DNA of 42,957 nucleotides, taken from assembly GCA_020637235.1 (NCBI GenBank), contig JACJWG010000025.1, positions 1 through 42,957 on the forward strand, read 5' to 3'. The stretch comes from Acidimicrobiaceae bacterium. Its GTDB lineage: Bacteria > Actinomycetota > Acidimicrobiia > Acidimicrobiales > Ilumatobacteraceae. The first letter of the stretch is position 1, and each line of letters starts with the position of its first letter. The notes under the pieces were generated by a model. The model did no database searches and was not told the origin of the DNA. It saw only the letters and a program-made list of their open reading frames with translations. Shown piece by piece: positions 7,092 to 15,060 of the stretch. The position numbers and the translations under genes are program-made.

Positions 7092-8108
7092 TCAACCGAG
7101 CGTGCGCAGCGCAGCGAGCGCGGCGCCGCGGGCGCCGGCCATGTCGAGGTCGTGCACGAGTGCGAACTCGGTGCGCTCCGCCTGCTCGGCCCGCAGCGTG
7201 GTGTGTGCCCGCACCGTGTCGAGGAACCAGGTGCGGAACCACGGGTCGGTCTCCACGACGCCGCCGCCGACGAAGAACGCATCGGGGTCGGTGAAATTGG
7301 CGGCCACGGTGAACAGGTGGCCGAGCGCCATCGCCTGCTGTTCGAAGATCTTGAGCGCCAGCGGGTCGCGGTCGCGTTCGGCGAGGGCGCGGACCTGCTT
7401 GGCGGCCACGTCCGCGGCCACCTGGTGCAGCGGGTGGTCCGGGAACCGTGCGAGCCAGTAGGGGAGCAGGTTGGTCCGGATGCCGGTGAGCGAGGCGTAC
7501 GACTCGGCATCGGACCAGAAGCCGCACGCACACCGTGGCGTGGGCTGGTCGGGTTCGAGGATGCCGTCCGACGGGATGTGTACGTGGCCGAGCTCGCCGC
7601 CCATCCCCGACGCGCCGGCGACGATACGGCCATCCTGGATGACGCCACCGCCCAGTCCGGTGCCGACGATCGCCGACACCGACGACCGGTCGATCGACAC
7701 CGGACCGAAGTGGGCGTAGTGGGTGTACATCGCCGCTGCGTTGCCGTCGTTCGAGTACACCACCGGCAACCCGAGTTCCACCTCCAGCGCGCTGCGGATG
7801 TCGAATCCCCACCATTCGGGTGCCGAGAAGTTGGTGGCGCCCCGGGCCGACAACACGCCCGTGGCGCTCGCCGGGCCGGGGGTGTCGAGCCCGACGGCGA
7901 CCACGTCGGCGACGTCACGTCCGACGGTGGACACGCCGAGCTCGAACGACTGTCGCAGTGCGGCGAGCGCGCCGGGCGGACCATCCAGCACGCGGCTCGG
8001 CACCTCGAGCAGCCGGTCGATCAGGAACCGGCCGTCGTGGGTGAGCACCGTCACGTTGTCGGACGTGCCGCCGACGTCGATCCCGACCACTACCGCATTC
8101 GCATCCAC
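7092..8108 (-). CDS. ROK-family sugar kinase
   Basis: A 338-residue ROK-family protein (glucokinase/NagK/repressor superfamily) that likely phosphorylates a hexose in the cytoplasm. Near the N-terminus GIDVGGTSDNV is the phosphate-1 motif; AIVGTGLGGGVI and GASGMGGELGHVHI are the adenosine and ROK signature regions, and VYSNDGNAAA holds the catalytic aspartate. No DNA-binding domain precedes it, so it is a kinase rather than a ROK repressor. The usual zinc motif CxCGxxGC is changed to CACGFWSDAE: the first two cysteines remain and the third is missing. The start GTG 8108 is the first plausible one before the phosphate-binding strand; its ribosome site is weak. It is divergent from a PfkB kinase, suggesting a small sugar-phosphorylation locus. 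Confidence 0.88.
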   Translation of the reverse strand: MDANAVVVGIDVGGTSDNVTVLTHDGRFLIDRLLEVPSRVLDGPPGALAALRQSFELGVSTVGRDVADVVAVGLDTPGPASATGVLSARGATNFSAPEWWGFDIRSALEVELGLPVVYSNDGNAAAMYTHYAHFGPVSIDRSSVSAIVGTGLGGGVIQDGRIVAGASGMGGELGHVHIPSDGILEPDQPTPRCACGFWSDAESYASLTGIRTNLLPYWLARFPDHPLHQVAADVAAKQVRALAERDRDPLALKIFEQQAMALGHLFTVAANFTDPDAFFVGGGVVETDPWFRTWFLDTVRAHTTLRAEQAERTEFALVHDLDMAGARGAALAALRTLG

Positions 8109-8159
8109 GTCGCGGAACGGTACCGGACACCGGCCGGCGGCGACGTCTGCCCCGAGCGG

Positions 8160-9125
8160 GTGACGGGTAACAGGCACGACGTGGTCGAAGCGACACCGGA
8201 GGCACCGGCGAAACGGATCGCGGTGTTCGCGCCGACGATGCAGCTCTCGATCACGCTCGAGTCGTCGGCCGGTCACGACGAACTGCACGTCCACGCGGCC
8301 GGGCAGGGCTTCTGGGTGGCGCGGATGCTCACGGTGCTCGGTGACGAGCCGGTGTTGTGCACACCGGTCGGCGGCGAGACCGGCATCGCGCTGCGAGCGT
8401 TGCTCGGCGGGCTGGCTGCCGACGGGCTCGTGCCCTCGCCCGTGGCGAACGGTGCGTACGTGCACGACCGGCGTCGGGGCACCCGCGACGAACTGGCGCG
8501 CGTGCCGTCACCCGCGCTCGATCGGCACACCACCGACGACCTCGCCTCTGCCGGACTGGCGTGCGGGCTGCGGGCGGGACGGCTGGTGATGACCGGCACC
8601 AACCTGGACGGCAACATCGACGCCTCGGTGTTCGGTCGGTTGTGTCACGACCTGCGTGTCGCCGACGTCGACGTGATCGCCGATCTCGCGGGAGAGGAAC
8701 TCCGTGCCTCGCTCGACGGTGGCGTGGACCTGTTGAAGATCAGCGACGAGGAGATGGTGGCCGACGGGTGGAGCTCGGGGCGTTCTCGAGCCGAGCTGGC
8801 CGACGGCGTGCACGCCCTGCGCGAGGCCGGTGCGCGCGACGTCGTGGTGTCCCGCGCCGGCGACGGTGCGCTGGCTGCGATCGGCGACGACTGGTGCACG
8901 TTTCGCGCGCCGGAGATGACCGTCGTCGAGCACCGTGGCGCGGGCGACTCGATGACGGCGGCGCTGGCGCACGGCCGCGCCGCGGGGATGCCGATCGGCC
9001 GGCTGTTGCGGCTGGCCGCTGCTGCGTCGGCGCTGAACGTCACCCGTCGCGGGCTCGCGAGCGGGCACCTCGGCGCCATTCTCGAACTGGCCGAGCTCGT
9101 CGAACTGGTGCCGTTCGAGCCCTGA
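8160..9125 (+). CDS. PfkB-family carbohydrate kinase (1-phosphofructokinase-like)
   Basis: A 321-residue ribokinase-superfamily protein. The substrate-side glycine region GQGFWVARMLTVLGDEP corresponds to the N-terminal PfkB signature, and HRGAGDSMTAALAHG is the C-terminal signature, with the GAGD anion hole and catalytic aspartate. DLLKISDEEM (middle) matches the KPN-E region of phosphofructokinase/tagatose kinases. The start is uncertain: GTG 8160 or GTG 8181, neither with a convincing ribosome site. It is transcribed divergently from the ROK kinase, with only about 50 bases between the two starts, so both promoters must overlap. Substrate is unknown; a sugar phosphate is most likely from the 1-phosphofructokinase-like layout. 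Confidence 0.85.
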   Translation: MTGNRHDVVEATPEAPAKRIAVFAPTMQLSITLESSAGHDELHVHAAGQGFWVARMLTVLGDEPVLCTPVGGETGIALRALLGGLAADGLVPSPVANGAYVHDRRRGTRDELARVPSPALDRHTTDDLASAGLACGLRAGRLVMTGTNLDGNIDASVFGRLCHDLRVADVDVIADLAGEELRASLDGGVDLLKISDEEMVADGWSSGRSRAELADGVHALREAGARDVVVSRAGDGALAAIGDDWCTFRAPEMTVVEHRGAGDSMTAALAHGRAAGMPIGRLLRLAAAASALNVTRRGLASGHLGAILELAELVELVPFEP

Positions 9126-9273
9126 GCGCCGTTCGCTCGGCGGGCGCTCACCCGAGTGGAGGTATCTGCTGGTCAGACGGCGTTTTCATGCCGCTGCTGC
9201 GTGACGTGAGCGCCGGATCCGAACGTTCCTTCGACACGTCGGGTCCCTCCGGCGTCACCGATGGGAGCGCGTG

Positions 9274-11025
9274 ATGAAGCTGATGACCCGGCCGGTCCCC
9301 GGCCCCGCACCGGGCGCGGTGTTCGGCGCCGATCACCGATCGGCGCTCGCCGCGCTCGACGCCGTGCAGACGCGGGTGATGGTGGCCGACACGAACCTCG
9401 ACCTCGTGTACGTGAACCCGCTGGCGCTCGCGACGTTGCGTGGCCTCGAGCCCGAGCTGGTGCGGTCGTTCGGTGTGACCGTCGACGAGTTGCTCGGTGG
9501 GTCGATCCATCGCTTCCACCGCGACCCGGCGCGCATCGAGCGCATCCTGCGTGACGTGCAGGGGATGCCCCGACGCGTGTCGTTCTCGTTCGGCGGGCAC
9601 ACGTTGCAGGGATACGCCAACACGCTGCACGTCGACGGGGTGCACGTCGGCTTCGTCGTCAACTGGGAAGACGCCACCGACGAGCTGCGGCGGATCGCCG
9701 TGGCGGAGGACGACGCCCGCGACGCGCTCGCCGTGCAGCGCGCGATGTCGGCCCTCGCCGAAGCCACGAGCGCCGACGAGGCCGTTCGTGCGGCGTTGGC
9801 CGTGCTGCGCGACGGGTTCGGATGGGCGTACGGCTCGTACTGGCGGATCGACCCGGTGTCGAACCGGCTACGGTTCGGGCTCGAAGTGGGTGACGCCGGC
9901 GACGAGTTCCGTGCCGTCACCCGCTCATCGGAGTTCGCCGAGGGCGTCGGGTTGTCGGGCCGGGCATGGCAGCGTCGCGACCTGGTGTTCGTGGCCGACC
10001 TCGGGGCGGTCACCGACTGCGTGCGTGCGCCGGCGGCGATCCGAGCCGGGGTGAAGAGTGGGGTGTGCCTGCCGATCGTCGTCGACGGTCAGGTGGCCGG
10101 CACGATGGACTTCTTCGCGACCGAGACGCTCGACCCGTCGCCCGGACGGCTGGATGCGCTCCGCGGCGTCGGCCGGCTGGTGTCGCAGACGCTCGAGCGG
10201 TTGATCGTGCAACAGCGCGAACGCGAACGGGGGATCGAGCTGACCGCGACCTCGCACTCGCTCGCTGCGGCCGCCGAGGAACTGCAGACGATCTCGGTGC
10301 AGATGGGCCGCAACGCCGAGGCGACGTCGACGGAGGTGGCGTCGATCGCCGACGAGTCGGTGACGGCGTCCGTGGCGATCGAGGCGGTGTCGGCCGGTGC
10401 CGGCGAGATGGCGTCGGCGATCGACGAGATCGCCCGCAACGCCGCCGAGGCGATGCGCGTGGCCAACGACGCGGTGGCCGAGGCGGCCGGCACGAGCGAG
10501 GTGGTGGCCGAGCTCGGTGCCAGCTCGGTGGAGATCGGTGCGATCGTGAAGGTGATCACCTCGATCGCGCAACAGACCAACTTGCTGGCGCTCAACGCCA
10601 CGATCGAGGCGGCACGTGCCGGTGAGGCGGGCAAGGGGTTCGCGGTGGTGGCCGGGGAGGTGAAGGAGCTCGCCAAGGAGACCGCCAAGGCCACCGAGGA
10701 CATCAGCTCGAAGATCGAGGCGATCCAGCTCGACACCGCGAGGTCGGTCGATGCGATCGCCGCGATCACCTCGGTGATCGCCCGCATCAGCGACCTACAG
10801 GCGACGATCGCGACCGCCGTCGAACAGCAGGCCGCCACCACCGGCGACATGGCGCGCAGCGTGGGGCGAGCGAGCGATGCAGCATCGCGGATCACGGGCA
10901 TGCTCGACGCCGTGCGGGCCGCGGCGGCGAGTACGGCGTCGGGCGCCGGCGACAGCATGCTGGCGGCGACCGAGCTGGCCCACCTGGCGGCCGGCCTGCA
11001 GCGCCTGGTCGGTGATCGCGGCTGA
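9274..11025 (+). CDS. Soluble methyl-accepting chemotaxis protein with PAS and GAF domains
   Basis: A 583-residue chemoreceptor without transmembrane segments, hence cytoplasmic. Residues about 15-130 form a PAS domain (ADTNLDLVYVNPLAL; FSFGGHTLQGYANTL), about 160-310 a GAF domain (GLSGRAWQRRDLVFVADL; GVCLPIVVDGQVAGTMDFF), and about 320-583 the coiled-coil signalling domain with the highly conserved hairpin tip QQTNLLALNATIEAARAGEA. The hairpin couples to CheA/CheW arrays. PAS plus GAF suggests sensing of an internal ligand or redox state. ATG 9274 is preferred to GTG 9271 because GGGAG is then six bases upstream. No che genes are in the window; a second chemoreceptor end is at bases 1-63. 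Confidence 0.94.
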   Translation: MKLMTRPVPGPAPGAVFGADHRSALAALDAVQTRVMVADTNLDLVYVNPLALATLRGLEPELVRSFGVTVDELLGGSIHRFHRDPARIERILRDVQGMPRRVSFSFGGHTLQGYANTLHVDGVHVGFVVNWEDATDELRRIAVAEDDARDALAVQRAMSALAEATSADEAVRAALAVLRDGFGWAYGSYWRIDPVSNRLRFGLEVGDAGDEFRAVTRSSEFAEGVGLSGRAWQRRDLVFVADLGAVTDCVRAPAAIRAGVKSGVCLPIVVDGQVAGTMDFFATETLDPSPGRLDALRGVGRLVSQTLERLIVQQRERERGIELTATSHSLAAAAEELQTISVQMGRNAEATSTEVASIADESVTASVAIEAVSAGAGEMASAIDEIARNAAEAMRVANDAVAEAAGTSEVVAELGASSVEIGAIVKVITSIAQQTNLLALNATIEAARAGEAGKGFAVVAGEVKELAKETAKATEDISSKIEAIQLDTARSVDAIAAITSVIARISDLQATIATAVEQQAATTGDMARSVGRASDAASRITGMLDAVRAAAASTASGAGDSMLAATELAHLAAGLQRLVGDRG

Positions 11026-11079
11026 CGGATCCGCCGAATCCGCTTCCTGCCGGCACCGTGCGGCTGCCAGGGTGACGCC

Positions 11080-11535
11080 GTGAACGACGATCCCCCCGTG
11101 TTCGATTCCGCCGTGTTCGATGCGCCGGCGTTGCTCGACGCGTTCCGCCGGCGCACGTTGCCGAGACCTGCGTGGACCCACGAGGCCCACGTCGCCGTGT
11201 GCTGGGCGACGCTCGCCGAGATGGACGAGGGCGCCGCGCTCGATCGGCTCCGGCGCGACATCCGCGCGTACAACGAGTCCGTCGGCACCGCGAACACCGA
11301 CGACGGCGGCTACCACGAGACGATCACCCGCTACTTCGTGCACGTCGTCGCGTCGCGCGCCGGCCGACCCCTGGACGAGGTGCTGGCCGACGCGGCGTGT
11401 TCGCGCGGTGCGCCGCTCGAGCACTGGTCGCGTGACGTGCTGTTCTCCGTGGCCGCCCGGCGAGGGTGGGTCGAACCCGACCTGACCCCCCTCGGCCGGA
11501 CAGCCGATCGGATGGAGCACGTTCAGCTGGGCTGA
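11080..11535 (+). CDS. Conserved hypothetical protein (WTHEAH family)
   Basis: A 151-residue soluble protein starting at GTG 11080. It has no transmembrane segment or signal peptide. Conserved-looking histidine clusters stand out: AWTHEAHVAVCW (about 31-42), YNESVGTANTDDGGYHETITRYF (about 65-87). I recognise this as the pattern of an uncharacterised helical family in which W-HEAH and N...GYHET recur; the histidines and acidic residues could bind a metal, which is inference. Its last 13 bases overlap the end of the convergent peroxiredoxin gene. No function is assigned. Confidence 0.75.
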   Translation: MNDDPPVFDSAVFDAPALLDAFRRRTLPRPAWTHEAHVAVCWATLAEMDEGAALDRLRRDIRAYNESVGTANTDDGGYHETITRYFVHVVASRAGRPLDEVLADAACSRGAPLEHWSRDVLFSVAARRGWVEPDLTPLGRTADRMEHVQLG

Positions 11536-12152
11536 TCGGCGTATCGCAGGTAGGGCTTCAACTCCTCGACGTTGGCGAAACGCTGCTTCGCGTCGTCCGT
11601 GGACACGGCGAGACCGACGATCACGCGGTCACCGGGCCGCCAGTCGGCGGGTGTCGCGATCGGGTCGCGATCGGTGGCCTGCAGCGCGTCGATCACCCGC
11701 ACGATCTCGTCGAAGTTGCGGCCGACCGACTTCGGGTAGGTGAGCATCAGGCGGAGCTTGTTCTCCGGGTCGACGATGTACACGCTGCGCACGGTGGAGG
11801 TGTCGCCGGCTCCGGGGTGGATCATGTCGTAGAGCTCGGCGACGCGCCGATCGGGGTCGGCGACGATCGGGAAGTTGAGCGGGGTGCCGGTGACCTCGCC
11901 GATGTCGGGTGCCCACTGGTGGTGTTCCTCGATCGGGTCGATCGACAGCGCCATCGCCTTGGTGTTGCGCTTGGCGAATTCCCCGCTCAGGGCCGCCGTC
12001 CGGCCAAGCTCGGTGGTGCACACCGGCGTGAAGTCGGCCGGGTGGCTGAAGAACACCGCCCACGAACCCTGCTTCCACTCGTGGAACGAGAGTTCGCCGT
12101 CGGTGGTCATCGCCGTGAAGTCCGGCGCCGTGTCGCCGAGATGGAGACTCAT
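11523..12152 (-). CDS. 1-Cys peroxiredoxin (Prx6 type)
   Basis: A 209-residue cytoplasmic peroxiredoxin that reduces peroxides, and in some cases persulfides, through a single peroxidatic cysteine. The active-site segment SHPADFTPVCTTELG has Cys45; LSIDPIEEHHQW and the long C-terminal domain with DWRPGDRVIV mark the Prx6/1-Cys subfamily (about 200-220 residues). GGAAAGGAAG upstream of ATG 12152 serves as ribosome site. A perfect 16-bp CsoR/CstR-type operator lies across its predicted promoter at 12179-12208, the same element found before the rhodanese at 2.2 kb. It converges on the hypothetical gene at 11080-11535 with a 13-base overlap. Confidence 0.94.
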   Translation of the reverse strand: MSLHLGDTAPDFTAMTTDGELSFHEWKQGSWAVFFSHPADFTPVCTTELGRTAALSGEFAKRNTKAMALSIDPIEEHHQWAPDIGEVTGTPLNFPIVADPDRRVAELYDMIHPGAGDTSTVRSVYIVDPENKLRLMLTYPKSVGRNFDEIVRVIDALQATDRDPIATPADWRPGDRVIVGLAVSTDDAKQRFANVEELKPYLRYADQPS

Positions 12153-12178
12153 GACACTTCCTTTCCGTTGTTCGGATC

Positions 12179-12208
12179 CCTATACCCCGTGGGGTATGTC
12201 GAGTTGAA
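12179..12208 (-). promoter_or_regulatory. Promoter of the peroxiredoxin gene with embedded CsoR/CstR-type operator
   Basis: The perfect palindrome ATACCCCGTGGGGTAT (12182-12197; 7-bp arms, 2-bp centre) begins 30 bases upstream of the peroxiredoxin start. On the minus strand TTCAAC (12208-12203) and TATAGG (12184-12179), 18 bases apart, look like -35 and -10 boxes, so the operator fills the spacer and touches the -10. That is the expected place for a repressor of the CsoR family. The element is the symmetric version of the one at 2279-2294. Confidence 0.7.
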
Positions 12209-12337
12209 CCGTTCGTGTCGGCTCCGTATTCCGCAGGTCGCCGAGCCGGTTCGACGGCAGTGCGGCGAGCGTCGCGCGGTAGCGTCCGCGCACAGCCGAC
12301 GGCCGACCGGGGTCGGCGGCGCGCGAGGAGGTAGGCG

Positions 12338-14185
12338 ATGGGAGCCGACAGCACCGAGCTCGGATTCGACCCCGACGCACTGCGCGACCGGTATCGGAGC
12401 GAGCGCGACAAGCGGGTGCGCACCGACGGATCGACCCAGTACCTGGAGGTCGCCGGCGAGTACGCACGCTTCGCCGAGCACGACCCGTACGCCGATCCGA
12501 CGTTCACACGCGCGCCGATCAGCGAAGACCTCGACCTCGCGATCATCGGCGGTGGTTTCAGCGGTCTGCTCGCGGCGGCGCGCTTGCGCGAGCAGGGCGT
12601 CGACTCGTTCCGGGTGATCGAGGCCGGCGGCGACTTCGGCGGCACGTGGTACTGGAATCGGTATCCGGGCGCCCAGTGCGACACCGAGTCCTACTGCTAC
12701 CTGCCGCTGCTCGAGGAGCTGGGCTACATGCCCCGCGAGCGTTACTCGTACGCCGACGAGATCTTCGAGCACTCGCAACGGATCGGGCGCCACTACGACC
12801 TGTACTCCTCGGCGCTGTTCCAGACCCGCGTCGGTTCGATCGAGTGGGACGACACGATCGACCGCTGGCACGTACGCACCCAACGCGGCGACGACCTGCG
12901 AGCCCGCTTCGTGATCATGGCGCTCGGACCGATGAGCCGGCCCAAGCTGCCGGGCATCCCGGGCATCGGCGAGTTCGAGGGGCACTCGTTCCACTCGAGC
13001 CGGTGGGACTACGGCTACACGGGAGGTGACACCACCGGTGGCATGACCGGTCTCGCCGACCAGCGGGTCGCCGTGATCGGCTCGGGCGCGACGGCCATCC
13101 AGTGCGTCCCGCGTGTGGCGCGAGACGCGCAGCACGTGTACCTGTTCCAGCGCACGCCGTCGACGGTGTGGCTGCGGCGCAATCGCCCGACCGATCCCGA
13201 GTGGTTCTCGTCGCAGCGCCCCGGATGGCAGCGCGAGCGTCGCGAGAACTTCGCCGCGCAGGCGGCCGGCGAGATGGTGGAGGACGACCTGATCGACGAT
13301 TCGTGGACCGAGGTGTTCCGCGCGATCTCGGCGCCGAAGGGCGAGCACCGGCCGCGCACGAAGGAGGAACGCGACCGGGTGGTGGAGCTGTCGGACATGG
13401 CGCTGATGGAGCAGATCCGTCGTCGGGTGGACGACGTGGTGCGCGACCCGGCCACCCGTGAGGCGCTGAAGCCGTACTACCGCGTGATGTGCAAGCGGCC
13501 GACGTTCAACGACGAGTTCCTCGAGTGCTTCAACCGGCCGAACGTCACCCTCGTCGACGTGAGCGAGTCGCAAGGCGTGGAGCGGATCACCCCGCGTGGT
13601 GTGGTCGCCGGCGGCGTCGAGTACGAGGTCGATTGCATCGTGTACGCGTCGGGATTCGAGATGTCGTCGAGCCTGCGCCGCAGGCTCGGGCTCGACATCG
13701 TCGGCCGCGACGGCGAGACCCTGTCGGACCACTGGTCGGGCGGCCTGCGCACCCTGCACGGGTTCATGACCCGCGGCTTCCCGAACTGGTTCTGGATCGG
13801 GGTGTCGCAGAACGCGTTCAGCCTCAACATGACGTCGATGTTCGACGACCAGGCCCGCCACATCGCGTACGTCGTCGCCGAGTCGCTCCGTCGCGGGGCG
13901 GCGACCGTGGAACCGACCGAGGCAGCGCAGGACGACTGGGTGTCGGTGATCAACGGCTTCTACGTCGGCGGCCGGTCGTTCCTCGAGGCGTGCACGCCTG
14001 GCTACTACAACAACGAGGGCTCGCCGCTGGGCGGCAGCGGGTTCTTCGGCGCGTACACCCCGGGCATCAACGCGTTCAACCGACTGCTCGAGCAGTGGCG
14101 GGCCGACGGGGCGATGGCCGGCCTCGAACTGCGCGACGGCGACGGTGCCGAACTCGCCGAGGGCTCGTCGACCGCGGCCACCTAG
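12338..14185 (+). CDS. Flavin-containing monooxygenase (Baeyer-Villiger type)
   Basis: A 615-residue FAD/NADPH monooxygenase that would insert oxygen next to a ketone or oxidise a heteroatom. The first Rossmann motif GGGFSG (71-76) binds FAD, preceded by a 60-residue N-terminal extension typical of larger Baeyer-Villiger enzymes. The fingerprint F213-x-G-x3-H219-x3-W223-D224 matches type I BVMOs, with D in the variable last position, and a second dinucleotide motif GSGATA starts at 248 for NADPH. The motif GGTWYWNRYPGAQCD (101-115) is strongly characteristic of cyclohexanone/steroid-type BVMOs. GAGGAGG lies upstream of ATG 12338. The rhodanese-fusion gene follows after 10 bases. The substrate is unknown. 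Confidence 0.93.
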   Translation: MGADSTELGFDPDALRDRYRSERDKRVRTDGSTQYLEVAGEYARFAEHDPYADPTFTRAPISEDLDLAIIGGGFSGLLAAARLREQGVDSFRVIEAGGDFGGTWYWNRYPGAQCDTESYCYLPLLEELGYMPRERYSYADEIFEHSQRIGRHYDLYSSALFQTRVGSIEWDDTIDRWHVRTQRGDDLRARFVIMALGPMSRPKLPGIPGIGEFEGHSFHSSRWDYGYTGGDTTGGMTGLADQRVAVIGSGATAIQCVPRVARDAQHVYLFQRTPSTVWLRRNRPTDPEWFSSQRPGWQRERRENFAAQAAGEMVEDDLIDDSWTEVFRAISAPKGEHRPRTKEERDRVVELSDMALMEQIRRRVDDVVRDPATREALKPYYRVMCKRPTFNDEFLECFNRPNVTLVDVSESQGVERITPRGVVAGGVEYEVDCIVYASGFEMSSSLRRRLGLDIVGRDGETLSDHWSGGLRTLHGFMTRGFPNWFWIGVSQNAFSLNMTSMFDDQARHIAYVVAESLRRGAATVEPTEAAQDDWVSVINGFYVGGRSFLEACTPGYYNNEGSPLGGSGFFGAYTPGINAFNRLLEQWRADGAMAGLELRDGDGAELAEGSSTAAT

Positions 14186-14195
14186 AGTCCAGGCG

Positions 14196-15014
14196 GTGCG
14201 CGACCCCATCGACCACATCTGGCAGGACGTCGCGCGGGCGGTCGGCGCCGTGGACGTGGTGGTGGTGCACCCGGGTGGTGTGCCCGATCCGCCGAGCAGA
14301 TGTGCAGCGGGCGGCGGCGTGATCCACCTGAGCGCCGACCCGTCCGATCAACACGAGCGGCCGGTGGACCTCGCATACCTCGCGTTCGACGGCGACGCAC
14401 CGACCCCGTGGGGCGGGTTGCCGATCGAACGGGTGCGCGCCGCGGCGCACCAGGCGATGCAGCACCTGCGGCCAGGTGGCTGTCTCGCCGTGCCGGGTGC
14501 GGTCGGCGAGGCGTTCCTCGCCGTGCTCGACGAGTTCGGCATGCGTTCCGAGCTGACGCCCGAGCCCGTGGCGGTGAGCGACGTGCTGGTGGTGCGACGC
14601 ACCACGCGCACCACCGTGCACGACCTGGTGTGGGAGGCACGAGCGGTGGTGGAGCGGGTGCACGCAGCGGAGTTGGCCGGCGAACTCGACGGCGACGACC
14701 CGCCCACCGTGGTCGACACCCGTACCCACACCGACCGCAGCCGGGCCGGCATCATCGCGGGATCCATCCACGTGCCGCGCACCGTGCTCGAGTGGCATCT
14801 CGACCCGGCGAACGGATATCGCCATCCGGTGCTGCGCGGCCTCGACCAGCGTCTGGTGCTCGTGTGCAACGGTGGCTACAGCTCGTCGCTCGCAGCGGCG
14901 AGCCTGCAGCGGCTCGGGTTCACCGGGGTGCGCGACCTGGTGGGCGGCATGCGTGCCTGGCTCGCGGGTGGCCACGCCGTCGTGCCCGCCGACCACGACC
15001 ACCTCGACCTCTGA
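14196..15014 (+). CDS. Rhodanese-domain protein with an N-terminal methyltransferase-like half
   Basis: A 272-residue two-part protein. Residues about 1-135 resemble the later part of a class I methyltransferase fold (AMQHLRPGGCLAVPG, then alternating strands ending in DVLVVRR), but no SAM-binding GxGxG loop is visible, so methyl transfer is doubtful. Residues about 150-265 are a rhodanese domain: TVVDTRTHTDRSRAGIIAGS, then the active-site loop VCNGGYSSSLAAASL with a catalytic-position cysteine, then GVRDLVGGMRAWL. The start GTG 14196 lies 10 bases beyond the monooxygenase stop. It may act with the monooxygenase only by co-expression. This is the second rhodanese in the window, without a CsoR-type operator of its own. 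Confidence 0.78.
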   Translation: MRDPIDHIWQDVARAVGAVDVVVVHPGGVPDPPSRCAAGGGVIHLSADPSDQHERPVDLAYLAFDGDAPTPWGGLPIERVRAAAHQAMQHLRPGGCLAVPGAVGEAFLAVLDEFGMRSELTPEPVAVSDVLVVRRTTRTTVHDLVWEARAVVERVHAAELAGELDGDDPPTVVDTRTHTDRSRAGIIAGSIHVPRTVLEWHLDPANGYRHPVLRGLDQRLVLVCNGGYSSSLAAASLQRLGFTGVRDLVGGMRAWLAGGHAVVPADHDHLDL

Positions 15015-15060
15015 CCGGGGTCGACCGGCTCGCCCGTGCGACGGCACGCGCTCGGACGGA

